Shown here piece by piece: positions 17,771 through 25,658 of a DNA stretch of 64,000 bases. This DNA comes from Luteolibacter arcticus (GTDB lineage: Bacteria > Verrucomicrobiota > Verrucomicrobiia > Verrucomicrobiales > Akkermansiaceae), in the NCBI RefSeq assembly GCF_025950235.1, contig NZ_JAPDDT010000001.1:1088456-1152455 (forward strand). The letters run 5' to 3'. The notes under the pieces were generated by a model. The model was given only the letters and a program-made list of their open reading frames with translations, had not been told where the DNA came from and did not search any database. The position numbers were made by a program, and so were the translations under genes. The stretch's first letter is position 1; the number at the start of each line of letters is the position of its first letter.

Positions 17771-18336
17771 CTCTCCGGGGCATCCAGTTGCCGGATGATC
17801 CGGGCGGGAACCCCGGCCACCACGACATTCGCCGGCACATCCTTCGTCACGACCGCTCCGGCGGCGACCACCACGTTGTCGCCGATGGTGACTCCTGGAT
17901 TGATGACCGCATGGCCGCCGATCCAGACGTTGTCGCCGATGGTGATGGGCATGGCATACTCGAGGCCGCTGATACGCGTGGCGGCATCGAGCGGGTGGGT
18001 GGCGGTGAAAATCGAGACCCGCGGCGCGATCATGCAGTTGTCGCCGATGCGGACCTCGCAGCAATCCAGCACGATCAGGTCGAAGTTCGCATAGAAGTTC
18101 CGGCCGACGTGGAAGTTATAGCCGTAGTCGCAGCGGAAGGGCGGCTCGATGAAGGCATTCGGCCCGCAGGTGCCGAGCAATTCGCGGAGGATCCCCTCCC
18201 GCTCCGCCATCTCCTCCTCGGTGGTCGCGTTGAAGCGGCGGCACAGCCGCTTGGCATGCTGACGTTCGCCGAAGAGTTCCTCACCAAATGCCTGATAGAG
18301 TTCGCCGGCGATCATCTTTTCCTTCTCGGTGGCCAT
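17767..18336 (-). CDS. Sugar O-acetyltransferase, maltose/galactoside acetyltransferase type
   Basis: A 189-residue hexapeptide-repeat (left-handed beta-helix) acetyltransferase using acetyl-CoA to acetylate a sugar hydroxyl. The N-terminal Mac domain is [21 protein letters not shown]. The beta-helix shows the catalytic His in IFTATHPLD and the repeats [49 protein letters not shown], typical of Maa/LacA. ATG 18336 is chosen over 18357 because the Mac domain starts there. Its length agrees with the family. Confidence 0.92.
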   Translation of the reverse strand: MATEKEKMIAGELYQAFGEELFGERQHAKRLCRRFNATTEEEMAEREGILRELLGTCGPNAFIEPPFRCDYGYNFHVGRNFYANFDLIVLDCCEVRIGDNCMIAPRVSIFTATHPLDAATRISGLEYAMPITIGDNVWIGGHAVINPGVTIGDNVVVAAGAVVTKDVPANVVVAGVPARIIRQLDAPES

Positions 18337-18385
18337 GGCGGCGAATCTAACACGCACCTACGGACCCACCAGTCGATTGGCTCCA

Positions 18386-19399
18386 TCAGCAGATGCACCA
18401 GAAGTCCCGGCCTTCCCCATAACCGGCATCGGCCGCGAGTTGCCGGATCTCTTCCCTCACGCCAGCGAGGCCCACGGCGGAGAGCAGCACGGCATCGCGC
18501 CAGCGGTGACCGAAGTCTCCGAGGCCGGCGACCTCCGCGCCATGGATGGTTTCGCCGAGGCGGCGCGGATGCACATCGAAAAATCCATGGACGGTGATGC
18601 CGAGCGCGAGGAGCCCGCGGGCCAGCGACTTGCCGATCGGGCCAGCTCCCGCGATGACGACTCCTTGCTCGCGGACGGCGGGGAGGGCGGACAGGAAATG
18701 GGCGCGCATTTGCTGGCGGGCCTTTTCGTGGTAGCGGCCATCGCTGCGGGTCAGGCGGTCGGCCGAGTCACGCCACGCCAGCAGGCGCTCGGTGACTTTC
18801 GCGAAGCGTGCCCCGTGCTGGAGCATCCGCAGCCAGAGATCGTGGTCCTCCGCCCACGGGACTTCGCGGTAGCCGCCTACGGCATCGAATGCGCGGCGGC
18901 GCATCAGCACGGTCGGGTGAATCACCGGATTCTCGATGAAACGGGCGTTGGCAATCGCCTCGTGGGTTTCCAGCGAATTGGCCCAGGCGACGTAGCGGGT
19001 CATCCCTTCGCCGAGCGGGTCGATCAGGTCCACATCGGTCGCGACCACGTCGACCTCCCCCGCCCCCGCCCCTGCCCTTTCCCACTGGCGGGCGAGGCGC
19101 TCGGGGTGGCAACAGTCATCGGCATCCATGCGCGCCAGCCAGTCGGCGGCTGCACCCTTCGCGGCGGTCTGGAGCGCGCCGACAATCCCGGGCGGCCCGG
19201 CATTCACCATCAATCGAACCCGGGAATCCCGCCGGGCGAAGCCAGCGACGATTCCAGCGGACCCATCGTCCGAGCGATCGTCCACGGTAAGCAGTTCCCA
19301 ATCCCCGAAGGTCTGGGCCAGCAGGCTTTCCAGCGCCTCCGCGAGGGTGGCGGCGGCATTGTGGAATGGCAGCAGGATGGAAATCGCCGGCGCCATCAC
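18386..19399 (-). CDS. Family 2 glycosyltransferase fused to a Rossmann-like domain
   Basis: A 337-residue cytoplasmic protein. Residues 5-230 form a GT-A glycosyltransferase 2 with ISILLPFHNAAATLAEAL, VDDRSDDGS (nucleotide binding), the DxD-type RMDADDCCHPERL (91-95) and the EDHDLWLRML acceptor/base motif (about 184-193). Residues about 245-337 add a dinucleotide-binding beta-alpha-beta unit GVVIAGAGPIGKSLARGL (GAGPIG 251-256) with FFDVHPRR at the end of strand two, like the N-terminal domain of sugar-modifying PglD proteins. It abuts the CPXCG gene with no gap. Confidence 0.85.
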   Translation of the reverse strand: MMAPAISILLPFHNAAATLAEALESLLAQTFGDWELLTVDDRSDDGSAGIVAGFARRDSRVRLMVNAGPPGIVGALQTAAKGAAADWLARMDADDCCHPERLARQWERAGAGAGEVDVVATDVDLIDPLGEGMTRYVAWANSLETHEAIANARFIENPVIHPTVLMRRRAFDAVGGYREVPWAEDHDLWLRMLQHGARFAKVTERLLAWRDSADRLTRSDGRYHEKARQQMRAHFLSALPAVREQGVVIAGAGPIGKSLARGLLALGITVHGFFDVHPRRLGETIHGAEVAGLGDFGHRWRDAVLLSAVGLAGVREEIRQLAADAGYGEGRDFWCIC

Positions 19400-19570
19400 T
19401 CACTCGCCGAGGCCGCGGGCATAGGCACCCGATTCATCGAAGACGAGGATCAGCGGGCGGCAGCAGATTTCGCAGTCGTAGTCCATTTCCGCCGGCAGTT
19501 CCTCGGGCGGCGGCATGACGACCTCGAAGTTCTCGAAGCATGTGGGGCACTGGACGAGCGCGGTTTCCAT
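19400..19570 (-). CDS. CPXCG-motif cysteine-rich (zinc-ribbon) protein
   Basis: A 56-residue protein starting METALVQCPTCFENFEVV. Four cysteines in two pairs (CPTC near residue 8 and CEIC with a further C near 33-37) form a small zinc ribbon. The ending CCRPLILVF followed by an acidic tail is the typical arrangement of the CPXCG family (PF14255). Its stop codon directly abuts the start of the glycosyltransferase gene, so the two are co-transcribed. Function of the family is unknown. Confidence 0.85.
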   Translation of the reverse strand: METALVQCPTCFENFEVVMPPPEELPAEMDYDCEICCRPLILVFDESGAYARGLGE

Positions 19571-19688
19571 GGCGGGAGCATACGGTCGGCGGTTGGAAAG
19601 CACCAGTTTGACGCGCGCGCAATCGATGTTAGAGATGTAGGTTGCAGAGTCGCTTCAGACTCAGCAACCAAACCGAATCCATACCGCT

Positions 19689-20000
19689 ATGAAAATCCAC
19701 CATCTCATGATTGTCGCCACCTTGCCGATCGCCCTCGTCGCTTGCAAGGAGGCCGATGTGGAGAAGGCGAAAGCCGAGGTGAAAGCCAGCGCCGCAGAGG
19801 CCGAGGCCAAGATGAAGGCCGCCGCCGATGACGCCAAGAACGCCGCCGAAACGGTCAAAGACAAAGCCGATGAACTCACCAACAAGGCCGAGGCAGCTAC
19901 CACCGAAGCGGGCGACAAATTGAGGGAAGCCGCGGACAAAGCCAAGAAGGACACCGCGGACGGCCTTGAAAAGGCGGCCGACAAGCTGCGCGAGGAATAA
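19689..20000 (+). CDS. Small lipoprotein with amphipathic Ala/Lys/Glu helices
   Basis: A 103-residue protein with a lipoprotein signal (MKIHHLMIVATLPIALVAC, lipidation at Cys19). The mature part is almost entirely Ala, Lys, Glu and Asp in 11-residue-like periodicity (AEAEAKMKAAADDAKNAAET, KDKADELTNKAEAA, GDKLREAADKAKK), forming long amphipathic helices like LEA or apolipoprotein-type proteins. It may stabilise membranes or the envelope under stress; this is inference from composition. A strong terminator follows. Confidence 0.8.
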   Translation: MKIHHLMIVATLPIALVACKEADVEKAKAEVKASAAEAEAKMKAAADDAKNAAETVKDKADELTNKAEAATTEAGDKLREAADKAKKDTADGLEKAADKLREE

Positions 20001-20021
20001 CCGGCCCCGTCACCCTTTCCT

Positions 20022-20057
20022 GCCGGGCGATCCCAGCGATCGTCCGGCTTTTTTTCG
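20022..20057 (+). terminator. Rho-independent terminator
   Basis: An 11-bp stem GCCGGGCGATC / GATCGTCCGGC (one G-T pair, loop CCAGC), followed by seven T residues. It ends the small lipoprotein transcript. Confidence 0.9.
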
Positions 20058-20146
20058 CCTCCCGGCAAGCGGATGCGGGCGGTTTCGCGCCTTGCCAAGC
20101 CCCCGGGTAAGCGGAACAGTCACGGCGTCCACCGAGACCGTCCGTC

Positions 20147-21169
20147 ATGAATTCCCGCATCGCTTGGCTTGCCCTGTTTTCCGCCGCCGGCCTCTGCCCG
20201 GCCCAGCAGCCTGTCGCCCCGCCGGCAGCTCCGAGCGGACCTTTCGAGGTCAATGGCATCGCCGCCCGCGTCAACAGCACGGTGATCACCAAGAGCGAGC
20301 TGAACTTCCGGCTCGCCCCGATCTACGCCCAGCTCGCCGCCCAATTTCCCCGCCGCGGCCCGGAATTCGACCGCCAGGTGATGGATGCCCGCGAAAAGCT
20401 GCTTCAGGAGATGATCGACCGCGAGATCATCATCTACGAATTCAAACAGTTGGAAAAGAAGGGTGCCAACCTGCCCGATCACGTCGTCGACAAGGAGGTC
20501 AAGCGGCAGATCAAAAGCAATTTCAACAACAGCGAGGAGAAATTCGACGCGGAATTGACCCGCGCCGGCATGTCCCGCGACGGCTACCGGAAGATGACCC
20601 GCAACCAGCTCATCGTGCAGGCAATGCGGGCAGAGCATTTCTCCGATGCGCCACCGCCGCTGCCCGGCGAGATTCAAAAGGAATACAACGAGGTGAAGGA
20701 CAAGCTCCGCGACACATCCAAGGACCTGATCACCTTCAACAAGATCTACCTTCCCCGGACCGACGCCGACAACCCTCTGGCGACCCCGGAAAGCCAGCTC
20801 GTGCTGGCCGAGAAGCTGGCCGCCGACATCAAGGGCGGGGCCGATGCCGCGGCGCTCGCCAAGCAACACTCGCGCGATGCGTTTGCCGCCGACGGTGGCT
20901 TCCAGAAGGATGTGCCCCGCACCGACCTTCAGCCGGAGTTCGGCGCCATCATCTTCGCCGGCAAGGACGGTGACGTGGTGGGCCCGCTCCAGGATCCGGC
21001 CGGCTTCACGATCGTGAAGATCACCAAGATCGCGCATGGCCCCTACCCGCCGCTGGGCGAAGTGCGGGACATGATCGAGGAGCGCGTCCGCACCAAGAAG
21101 AACTCCGCCACTTACGAAAAGTGGATCAAGAGCAAGCGGAAGACCGCGATCATCGATATCAAGATCTGA
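20147..21169 (+). CDS. SurA-like periplasmic peptidyl-prolyl isomerase/chaperone
   Basis: A 340-residue exported protein. Signal peptide MNSRIAWLALFSAAGLCPAQ. A SurA N-terminal chaperone domain (NGIAARVNSTVITKSELNFR, REKLLQEMIDREIIIYEFK) covers about residues 35-185. One parvulin rotamase domain (about 190-295) contains FNKIYLPR, ADIKGGADAAALAKQHSRD, FAADGGFQKDVPRTDL and VGPLQDPAGFTIVKITK. E. coli SurA has two parvulin domains, whereas this has one. It starts the surA-pdxA-MBL run with a 21-base gap to pdxA, the same adjacency as in enterobacteria. Confidence 0.9.
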   Translation: MNSRIAWLALFSAAGLCPAQQPVAPPAAPSGPFEVNGIAARVNSTVITKSELNFRLAPIYAQLAAQFPRRGPEFDRQVMDAREKLLQEMIDREIIIYEFKQLEKKGANLPDHVVDKEVKRQIKSNFNNSEEKFDAELTRAGMSRDGYRKMTRNQLIVQAMRAEHFSDAPPPLPGEIQKEYNEVKDKLRDTSKDLITFNKIYLPRTDADNPLATPESQLVLAEKLAADIKGGADAAALAKQHSRDAFAADGGFQKDVPRTDLQPEFGAIIFAGKDGDVVGPLQDPAGFTIVKITKIAHGPYPPLGEVRDMIEERVRTKKNSATYEKWIKSKRKTAIIDIKI

Positions 21170-21190
21170 GCCGGGCCCGGCCCGCCAGCG

Positions 21191-22048
21191 ATGCCTCGCA
21201 TCCTCATCACCTTGGGCGACCCCGCCGGCATCGGACCGGAGGTGGTCGAGAAGGCGCTCGCCTCCGGCCGGTTGCCCGTCGGCTTCGATTTCGAGGTGCT
21301 CGGCGACACCACCGGGATCACCCCCGGCCAACCTGACGCCATTTCGGCGACTCGAGCGCTGGATTCGCTTGAAGCGTCTGTTCGAATCCTGAAGTCTGAT
21401 CCTGACGCCAAGGCAGTAGTCACCGGCCCCGTGTCGAAGGCCACGCTGCAAGCGGGTGGATTCCCCTTTCCGGGACAGACGGAATTTTTCGCCCAACGCT
21501 TTGATATTCAGGACTATGCCATGTGTTTGAGTGGACAGCGACTGAGCGTTGGCTTGGCCACGATCCACATCCCACTTGCAAGTGTTTCAAGCTCACTCAG
21601 CATTGAAGCGATTGTTTCAACCGGGACGCTATTGGAAGACTTCGCACGCCGCCGAACCCGTCGCCAGCCTCGGATCGCGGTCGCCGGCCTGAACCCCCAT
21701 GCTGGAGAAAACGGTCGTTTCGGCGACGAAGAAATCCGCATCATCGCCCCGGCAATCGATCGCTTGAATCAAACGTTTCCCGGAGTCTTTTCCGGTCCCC
21801 ATGTGCCGGATGCCATCTTCCGCCAAGCGGCGGACGGAGAGTTCGACGCGGTCCTGGCGATGTATCACGATCAGGGCCTGATCCCGCTGAAGTTGCTGGA
21901 TTTCGACACCGGGGTAAACGTCACCCTGGGGCTGCCGAAGCCTCGCACGAGCCCGGACCACGGAACCGCCTTTGGGATCGCTGGCCAAGGGATCGCCCGC
22001 CCGGACTCGATGATTCACGCCATCCGGCTGGCCTGCGAACTCGCCTGA
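21191..22048 (+). CDS. pdxA: 4-hydroxythreonine-4-phosphate dehydrogenase (PdxA)
   Basis: A 285-residue enzyme of vitamin B6 synthesis that oxidises 4-phosphohydroxythreonine with NAD+. Key motifs: LGDPAGIGPE (9-17); the three metal-binding histidines His126 (LATIHIP), His170 (GLNPHAGENG) and His226 (MYHDQGL); and the C-terminal SPDHGTAFGIAGQG. Two oddities stand out. It is about 40 residues shorter than E. coli PdxA, the loss lying in the N-terminal domain (about residue 40-60). The usually invariant GHTE substrate motif reads GQTE (Gln96). It is co-directional with the SurA-like gene. Confidence 0.9.
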   Translation: MPRILITLGDPAGIGPEVVEKALASGRLPVGFDFEVLGDTTGITPGQPDAISATRALDSLEASVRILKSDPDAKAVVTGPVSKATLQAGGFPFPGQTEFFAQRFDIQDYAMCLSGQRLSVGLATIHIPLASVSSSLSIEAIVSTGTLLEDFARRRTRRQPRIAVAGLNPHAGENGRFGDEEIRIIAPAIDRLNQTFPGVFSGPHVPDAIFRQAADGEFDAVLAMYHDQGLIPLKLLDFDTGVNVTLGLPKPRTSPDHGTAFGIAGQGIARPDSMIHAIRLACELA

Positions 22049-22055
22049 CCCATCC

Positions 22056-22838
22056 ATGCTCTACGACACCACCGCCGACGTGATCCGGAAGGCCCTCCGG
22101 GGGCTGGATCTCGCGCCATCCGAGGCCGCGGCCCGCTGCGGGCTCTCCGAACGAGAGGTCATTTCCGCGAGCCGGGGGCCAGCCTTCCGGGAGACCTTGT
22201 TGCTACTCGCTCCCGCGTTGGGGCTGAATGGCCCGGCACTCGCCGGCCTGCCGGACTACACCCCACCAGCCTGTCCGCTGTCGGAAATCACTCGATTGGA
22301 ACTACCGTTTGGCGATGAGACCGTGAATGCGTGGCTGGTTCAGGCAGGCCCGGATGACTACCTGCTCTTCGACACCGGCACCCGCGCTCCCGACGTCCTC
22401 CAAGCCTTGGATCAGCGGGGCATCGGCCAAGTTCACGTCCTGATTACCCACCAGCATGGTGATCACATCGACGGCTTGGCCACCCTGAAAGGTCGCACTC
22501 GGTCGGTCGTGATTCCTCCGGAAGGCATCGCAGCAGGCGGGCAACTGAGCTTTGGCAACCTTACCGTCGAGGCGATCGACCTGCCCGGCCATTGCCCGGG
22601 AGCGGTCGGCTACTTGATCAATGGTCTGGCGCACCCCGTCTGCGTCACTGGCGACGCCCTCTTCGCCGGCTCGATGGGTGGCTGCGCGCCCGGTGGCCCT
22701 TATCAGGCGGCCTTGGATGCCCTGCGAGCACATGTCCTGACCTTGGCGGACGAAACCGTGCTGCTGCCCGGCCATGGGCCGGAGACGACCGTGGGCAGCG
22801 AGAAGCGCGGAAATGCCTTTCTGGCGATCAGCCGGTAG
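22056..22838 (+). CDS. MBL-fold hydrolase with N-terminal helix-turn-helix-like region
   Basis: A 260-residue protein. Residues about 1-65 look like a small helix-turn-helix module (SEAAARCGLSEREVISASRG). Residues about 78-258 are a metallo-beta-lactamase fold with the metal motif THQHGDHIDG (His132, His134, Asp136, His137), a further His in LPGHCPGAVGY, the bridging Asp in VTGDALFAG and PGHGPETT. The architecture suggests a glyoxalase II-like or related hydrolase. It sits seven bases after pdxA, so it is in the same transcript. Confidence 0.85.
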   Translation: MLYDTTADVIRKALRGLDLAPSEAAARCGLSEREVISASRGPAFRETLLLLAPALGLNGPALAGLPDYTPPACPLSEITRLELPFGDETVNAWLVQAGPDDYLLFDTGTRAPDVLQALDQRGIGQVHVLITHQHGDHIDGLATLKGRTRSVVIPPEGIAAGGQLSFGNLTVEAIDLPGHCPGAVGYLINGLAHPVCVTGDALFAGSMGGCAPGGPYQAALDALRAHVLTLADETVLLPGHGPETTVGSEKRGNAFLAISR

Positions 22839-22854
22839 TACCCCCAGCGACTGG

Positions 22855-23107
22855 GACCGCGGGAATTTTTATTCCGCGTGAATGGTTGGCGAAGCCGCTA
22901 TTCAAGCGGACCTGCTGTCCCGGGAGCGCCGGTCTTCAGACCGGCAGAATGGTCCACAAAAGCAGACATAAATCGAGATCCCCCCCTCGGGCACGACTTC
23001 GGAGAGGGAGAAACGGCATCGAAGGACCATTCGAGCCGGTCTGAAGACCGGCGCTCCCGGGATAGTTGCCCCGCCCGAAAAAACTATTCGGGCGGGAAAA
23101 ATCCCGC
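22855..23107. repeat. Cluster of palindromic repeats (REP/MITE-like element)
   Basis: Two long arms (22918-22955 and 23024-23062) form a near-perfect inverted repeat of about 38 bases built around CGCCGGTCTTCAGACCGGC, separated by about 68 bases. They are flanked by further hairpins: an imperfect one at 22855-22881 (CGCGGGAAT...ATTCCGCG), a 10-bp stem CCCGCCCGAA / TTCGGGCGGG at 23070-23096, and GCGGGA-AAAA-TCCCGC at 23092-23107. There is no coding sequence inside. The structure resembles non-autonomous REP/BIME-type elements, but the arms differ from the repeats around the transposase at 53.5 kb. Confidence 0.8.
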
Positions 23108-23143
23108 ACTCCCAGTGGGTCTGTCCACCACGCAGAAGAAAAC

Positions 23144-23171
23144 GAAAAAGGGAGCCCGAATCGGACTCCCT
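23144..23171 (-). terminator. Probable rho-independent terminator of the pseudopilin operon
   Basis: Read on the minus strand, GGGAG-x-CC...GG-x-CTCCC forms a stem followed by TTTTTC and another TTTT. It lies about 35 bases past the stop of the last pseudopilin gene. Confidence 0.75.
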
Positions 23172-23203
23172 CTTTCTAAAAGGTTGCTCGGAAATCCGAA
23201 CTC

Positions 23204-24148
23204 TTACATCCCCGGCAGCTCGACGGTGCGGGAGTATTGGAAGGACTCCTGGGCGAGGATCTTCTCGCGCACCTTCTGGTCCAGGGACGAGTTGTTGAGG
23301 CGGATGACCGCTGCGTCGGAGAGGACCGTGATGCCGATCTCCACACCGATCAGACGGCCGGCCTTGAGCTCGTCGATGCTCACCTGTGGCGAAAGGCTGC
23401 CGGCGTTGGCGTCGGTCACGATGCCATTGCCACGGAGGCGCAGTTCCTTGCCTGCACCGGAGTCGCCTAGGGTCACGCGCACCGGAAAGGTCTTTGCGGT
23501 CGTGCCACCGCCGCTCGCGGGCTGGGTCACCTCGACCTGATAGGTCAGGGTGAACTGATAGACGTTCTCGCAAACGAAGTTTTGCACTTCCTTCACCTTC
23601 GTGGAGTACTTGCCGGAGAAGGCCGACTCAAGATCCTCCTTGCCCAGCAGATCCTGGAAGGTCTGGTCCGGATCCACCAGCAGGCGATAGAGCACGAAGG
23701 TGGCGGACCGGTCATCCTCTTCACCTTCGACCGGGTCTTGCCACTTGAGCTGGTAGCCCACGCAGGAAACGTCGCCGCCCTTGTCGGTGGTGCCGCCGAT
23801 GTCGCCGGCATAACGATCCGTGGCCGCAGTGAAGAAAATCACATCAGCGGAGTTGGAACTCTGGTTCGCAGACGGACCCGGCAGATTCGACTCCACCTTC
23901 GTGTAGAGCCATTCGAAGTTGTTGCCGCGGCGGGAAACCAGCGACTCGAAGTCCTTGGACATCGTGTCCAGCATCGACTTGGCCTGCCGTGACGCGCGGA
24001 TCTCGGCGCGCCCACGTTGCCACGTATCGAGCGCGACACCGGTGATGGATACCAACACCGCAACAATGACCGTGGTGATGGCCATCGCCACCAACAGCTC
24101 GATCAGGGTGAAGCCGCGCCGGAGCGGAGAAGAAAGCGGGTTTTTCAT
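23204..24148 (-). CDS. Pseudopilin-like protein, Verru_Chthon cassette C type
   Basis: A 314-residue protein with a type IV prepilin leader: basic MKNPLSSPLRRG, cleavage before FTLIELLVAMAITTVIVAVLVS, with the conserved Glu at mature position +5. A long extracytoplasmic region follows (WQRGRAEIRASRQAKSMLDT, VIFFTAATDRYAGD, FVLYRLLVDPDQTFQDLLGK, VRVTLGD). This resembles PulJ/PilW-type minor pseudopilins and the C protein of the Verru_Chthon cassette. It is last of three co-directional pseudopilin genes, 15 bases after the second. Confidence 0.8.
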   Translation of the reverse strand: MKNPLSSPLRRGFTLIELLVAMAITTVIVAVLVSITGVALDTWQRGRAEIRASRQAKSMLDTMSKDFESLVSRRGNNFEWLYTKVESNLPGPSANQSSNSADVIFFTAATDRYAGDIGGTTDKGGDVSCVGYQLKWQDPVEGEEDDRSATFVLYRLLVDPDQTFQDLLGKEDLESAFSGKYSTKVKEVQNFVCENVYQFTLTYQVEVTQPASGGGTTAKTFPVRVTLGDSGAGKELRLRGNGIVTDANAGSLSPQVSIDELKAGRLIGVEIGITVLSDAAVIRLNNSSLDQKVREKILAQESFQYSRTVELPGM

Positions 24149-24163
24149 GGTTCAGTGGCCCGC

Positions 24164-24892
24164 TCAGCGGCGGACGGCGAGATTGCGGGTGAAGACCGGC
24201 TTGGTCAGGTTGGCGACATTGAACTTCCCATTGGGCCCCACATATTCGGGCGCACTGTTGGGGATGATGTAGAACTCGGCGGCGAAAGCGATCACAGCCT
24301 CGGGATAAGAGTCCGAACCGGAGCCGGTGCCTGCCGGGTCACCATCATCGGGAGTCGGATCGGTGATCTCACCCTCGGTGCCCCGGGTAAGCTGGCCACC
24401 GCTGAAGACAAGCTGGGTCAGCTTCACGGCAAAGATCCGGCCATCCAGCGCCTTGAGGTCTTCCAGCAACTCATCGTCGCTGCGTTGGCGGACTGCCGGC
24501 TGCACGATGAAATCCTTGCCGGCCACTCCGCCGGCGTTCGTGTAGGGCTCCATAGTACCGTCAGAACGAAGCTGGCTTGGGTCCCCGCGATATTGGTAAA
24601 GCAAGATCTCATTGCCCTTGTCCGGCGCTGCCTTGATCCACTCGTAGGCCTTGTCAAAGCCGGTCGGGTAGGTAGCCGAGCCGCCACCCGAAGGACGAAC
24701 GGTCACGAGTTCCCGCTCCAAGGCCGCGGCAAGCCGGTCGGCCTCCTGCACACTGATGGCGCGGCGCAGGCCGGTCGTAGCCGGACCGAAAACCGCAAGG
24801 AAAGCCGTGAGCAACAGCGCCAAGACGCCGATGGCAATCACGGTCTCCATCAGGGTGAAGCCGCGATCAGTCCGGGATTTGTTGAATTTCAT
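24164..24892 (-). CDS. Pseudopilin-like protein, Verru_Chthon cassette B type
   Basis: A 242-residue protein with prepilin leader MKFNKSRTDRG and cleavage before FTLMETVIAIGVLALLLTAFLAV. ATG 24892 is chosen because the leader begins there; the open frame reaches 24973 but would put 27 extra residues ahead of the leader. The mature part has GLRRAISVQEADRLAAALER, FIVQPAVRQ, VKLTQLVFSGG, a Gly/Asp-rich linker and VIAFAAEFYIIPNSAPEY. It lies between the other two pseudopilins, five bases after the first. Confidence 0.8.
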   Translation of the reverse strand: MKFNKSRTDRGFTLMETVIAIGVLALLLTAFLAVFGPATTGLRRAISVQEADRLAAALERELVTVRPSGGGSATYPTGFDKAYEWIKAAPDKGNEILLYQYRGDPSQLRSDGTMEPYTNAGGVAGKDFIVQPAVRQRSDDELLEDLKALDGRIFAVKLTQLVFSGGQLTRGTEGEITDPTPDDGDPAGTGSGSDSYPEAVIAFAAEFYIIPNSAPEYVGPNGKFNVANLTKPVFTRNLAVRR

Positions 24893-24897
24893 GCGAT

Positions 24898-25566
24898 TCA
24901 GAACGTGGTCAGTGTGGTTGGAATGCCGATTTCGTCCGGGCCACGGAACAGCGAGGTGCGGCCATTGCGCCACACGATGAAGCCCGCAAAGTCACGCTTG
25001 GCATCACCCGTGACACGAGGCTGGTCGCCTTGGGGGCGCGTGCCGCTGCCGATAATGAAGCTGGCTCCGGGGCTGGTGCAGATCCCTTCCGAATTGAATT
25101 CGTAGTAGAGGTAGTTGCCGTCGAAGGTCTGTTTGTTGGTGGTAAGCGCGAAATTCTCGATATCGCCCGTCCCCTTTTCGTGCTCCTTCTTGCTGAAGCT
25201 CTGGCTGTAGAAGACACCCTCGGGCAGCGTCACCGGGCGGCTGGACATCACCCACTGGTCCTTGATGGGCTCGCCCTGCGCGTCGAGTTCCTCATACACC
25301 ACGAGCATCCGGCGCTTGTAGTTGTCCGTGCTTTGGGGGTCGTTGATGTCCATCAGCACCCGCGACCGGGTCCCCTTTCCGACCGCGATCGCACGGGCTT
25401 CGTCGAAGACGGCTTCCGCTGTCGAAACAGCACTGGAGACTCCCTTGCCCCCGATTCCCTTCAGGCCCACGGCACCCAAGGTCAAGAGGACGGAGATGAT
25501 GAGAATGACAACGAGCAGCTCGATCAGGCTGAAGCCTTTGGCTGGGCGGGTTGGTCTGAAATGCAT
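24898..25566 (-). CDS. Pseudopilin-like protein, Verru_Chthon cassette D type
   Basis: A 222-residue protein with leader MHFRPTRPAKG and cleavage before FSLIELLVVILIISVLLTLG, Glu at +5. The extracytoplasmic part is GspH-like: AEAVFDEARAIAVGKGTRSRVLMDIND and a later YLYYEFNSEGICTSPGASFIIG. It is first of the pseudopilin operon (D-B-C order) on the minus strand, 92 bases after galE. No cassette A protein, secretion ATPase or prepilin peptidase is in the window. Confidence 0.8.
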   Translation of the reverse strand: MHFRPTRPAKGFSLIELLVVILIISVLLTLGAVGLKGIGGKGVSSAVSTAEAVFDEARAIAVGKGTRSRVLMDINDPQSTDNYKRRMLVVYEELDAQGEPIKDQWVMSSRPVTLPEGVFYSQSFSKKEHEKGTGDIENFALTTNKQTFDGNYLYYEFNSEGICTSPGASFIIGSGTRPQGDQPRVTGDAKRDFAGFIVWRNGRTSLFRGPDEIGIPTTLTTF

Positions 25567-25658
25567 AACGGGTTTGGTTTTTTGAATCTGTGGCTTCGGT
25601 CGAGCCGGAATGCAAGCCGGAATGTGTTTACATCGCGATTACCGAGGGAACGAACGTT

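Noticed and set aside
23070..23096. Strong hairpin CCCGCCCGAA/TTCGGGCGGG as a terminator
   Set aside because: No T-run follows on either strand; kept only as part of the palindrome cluster.
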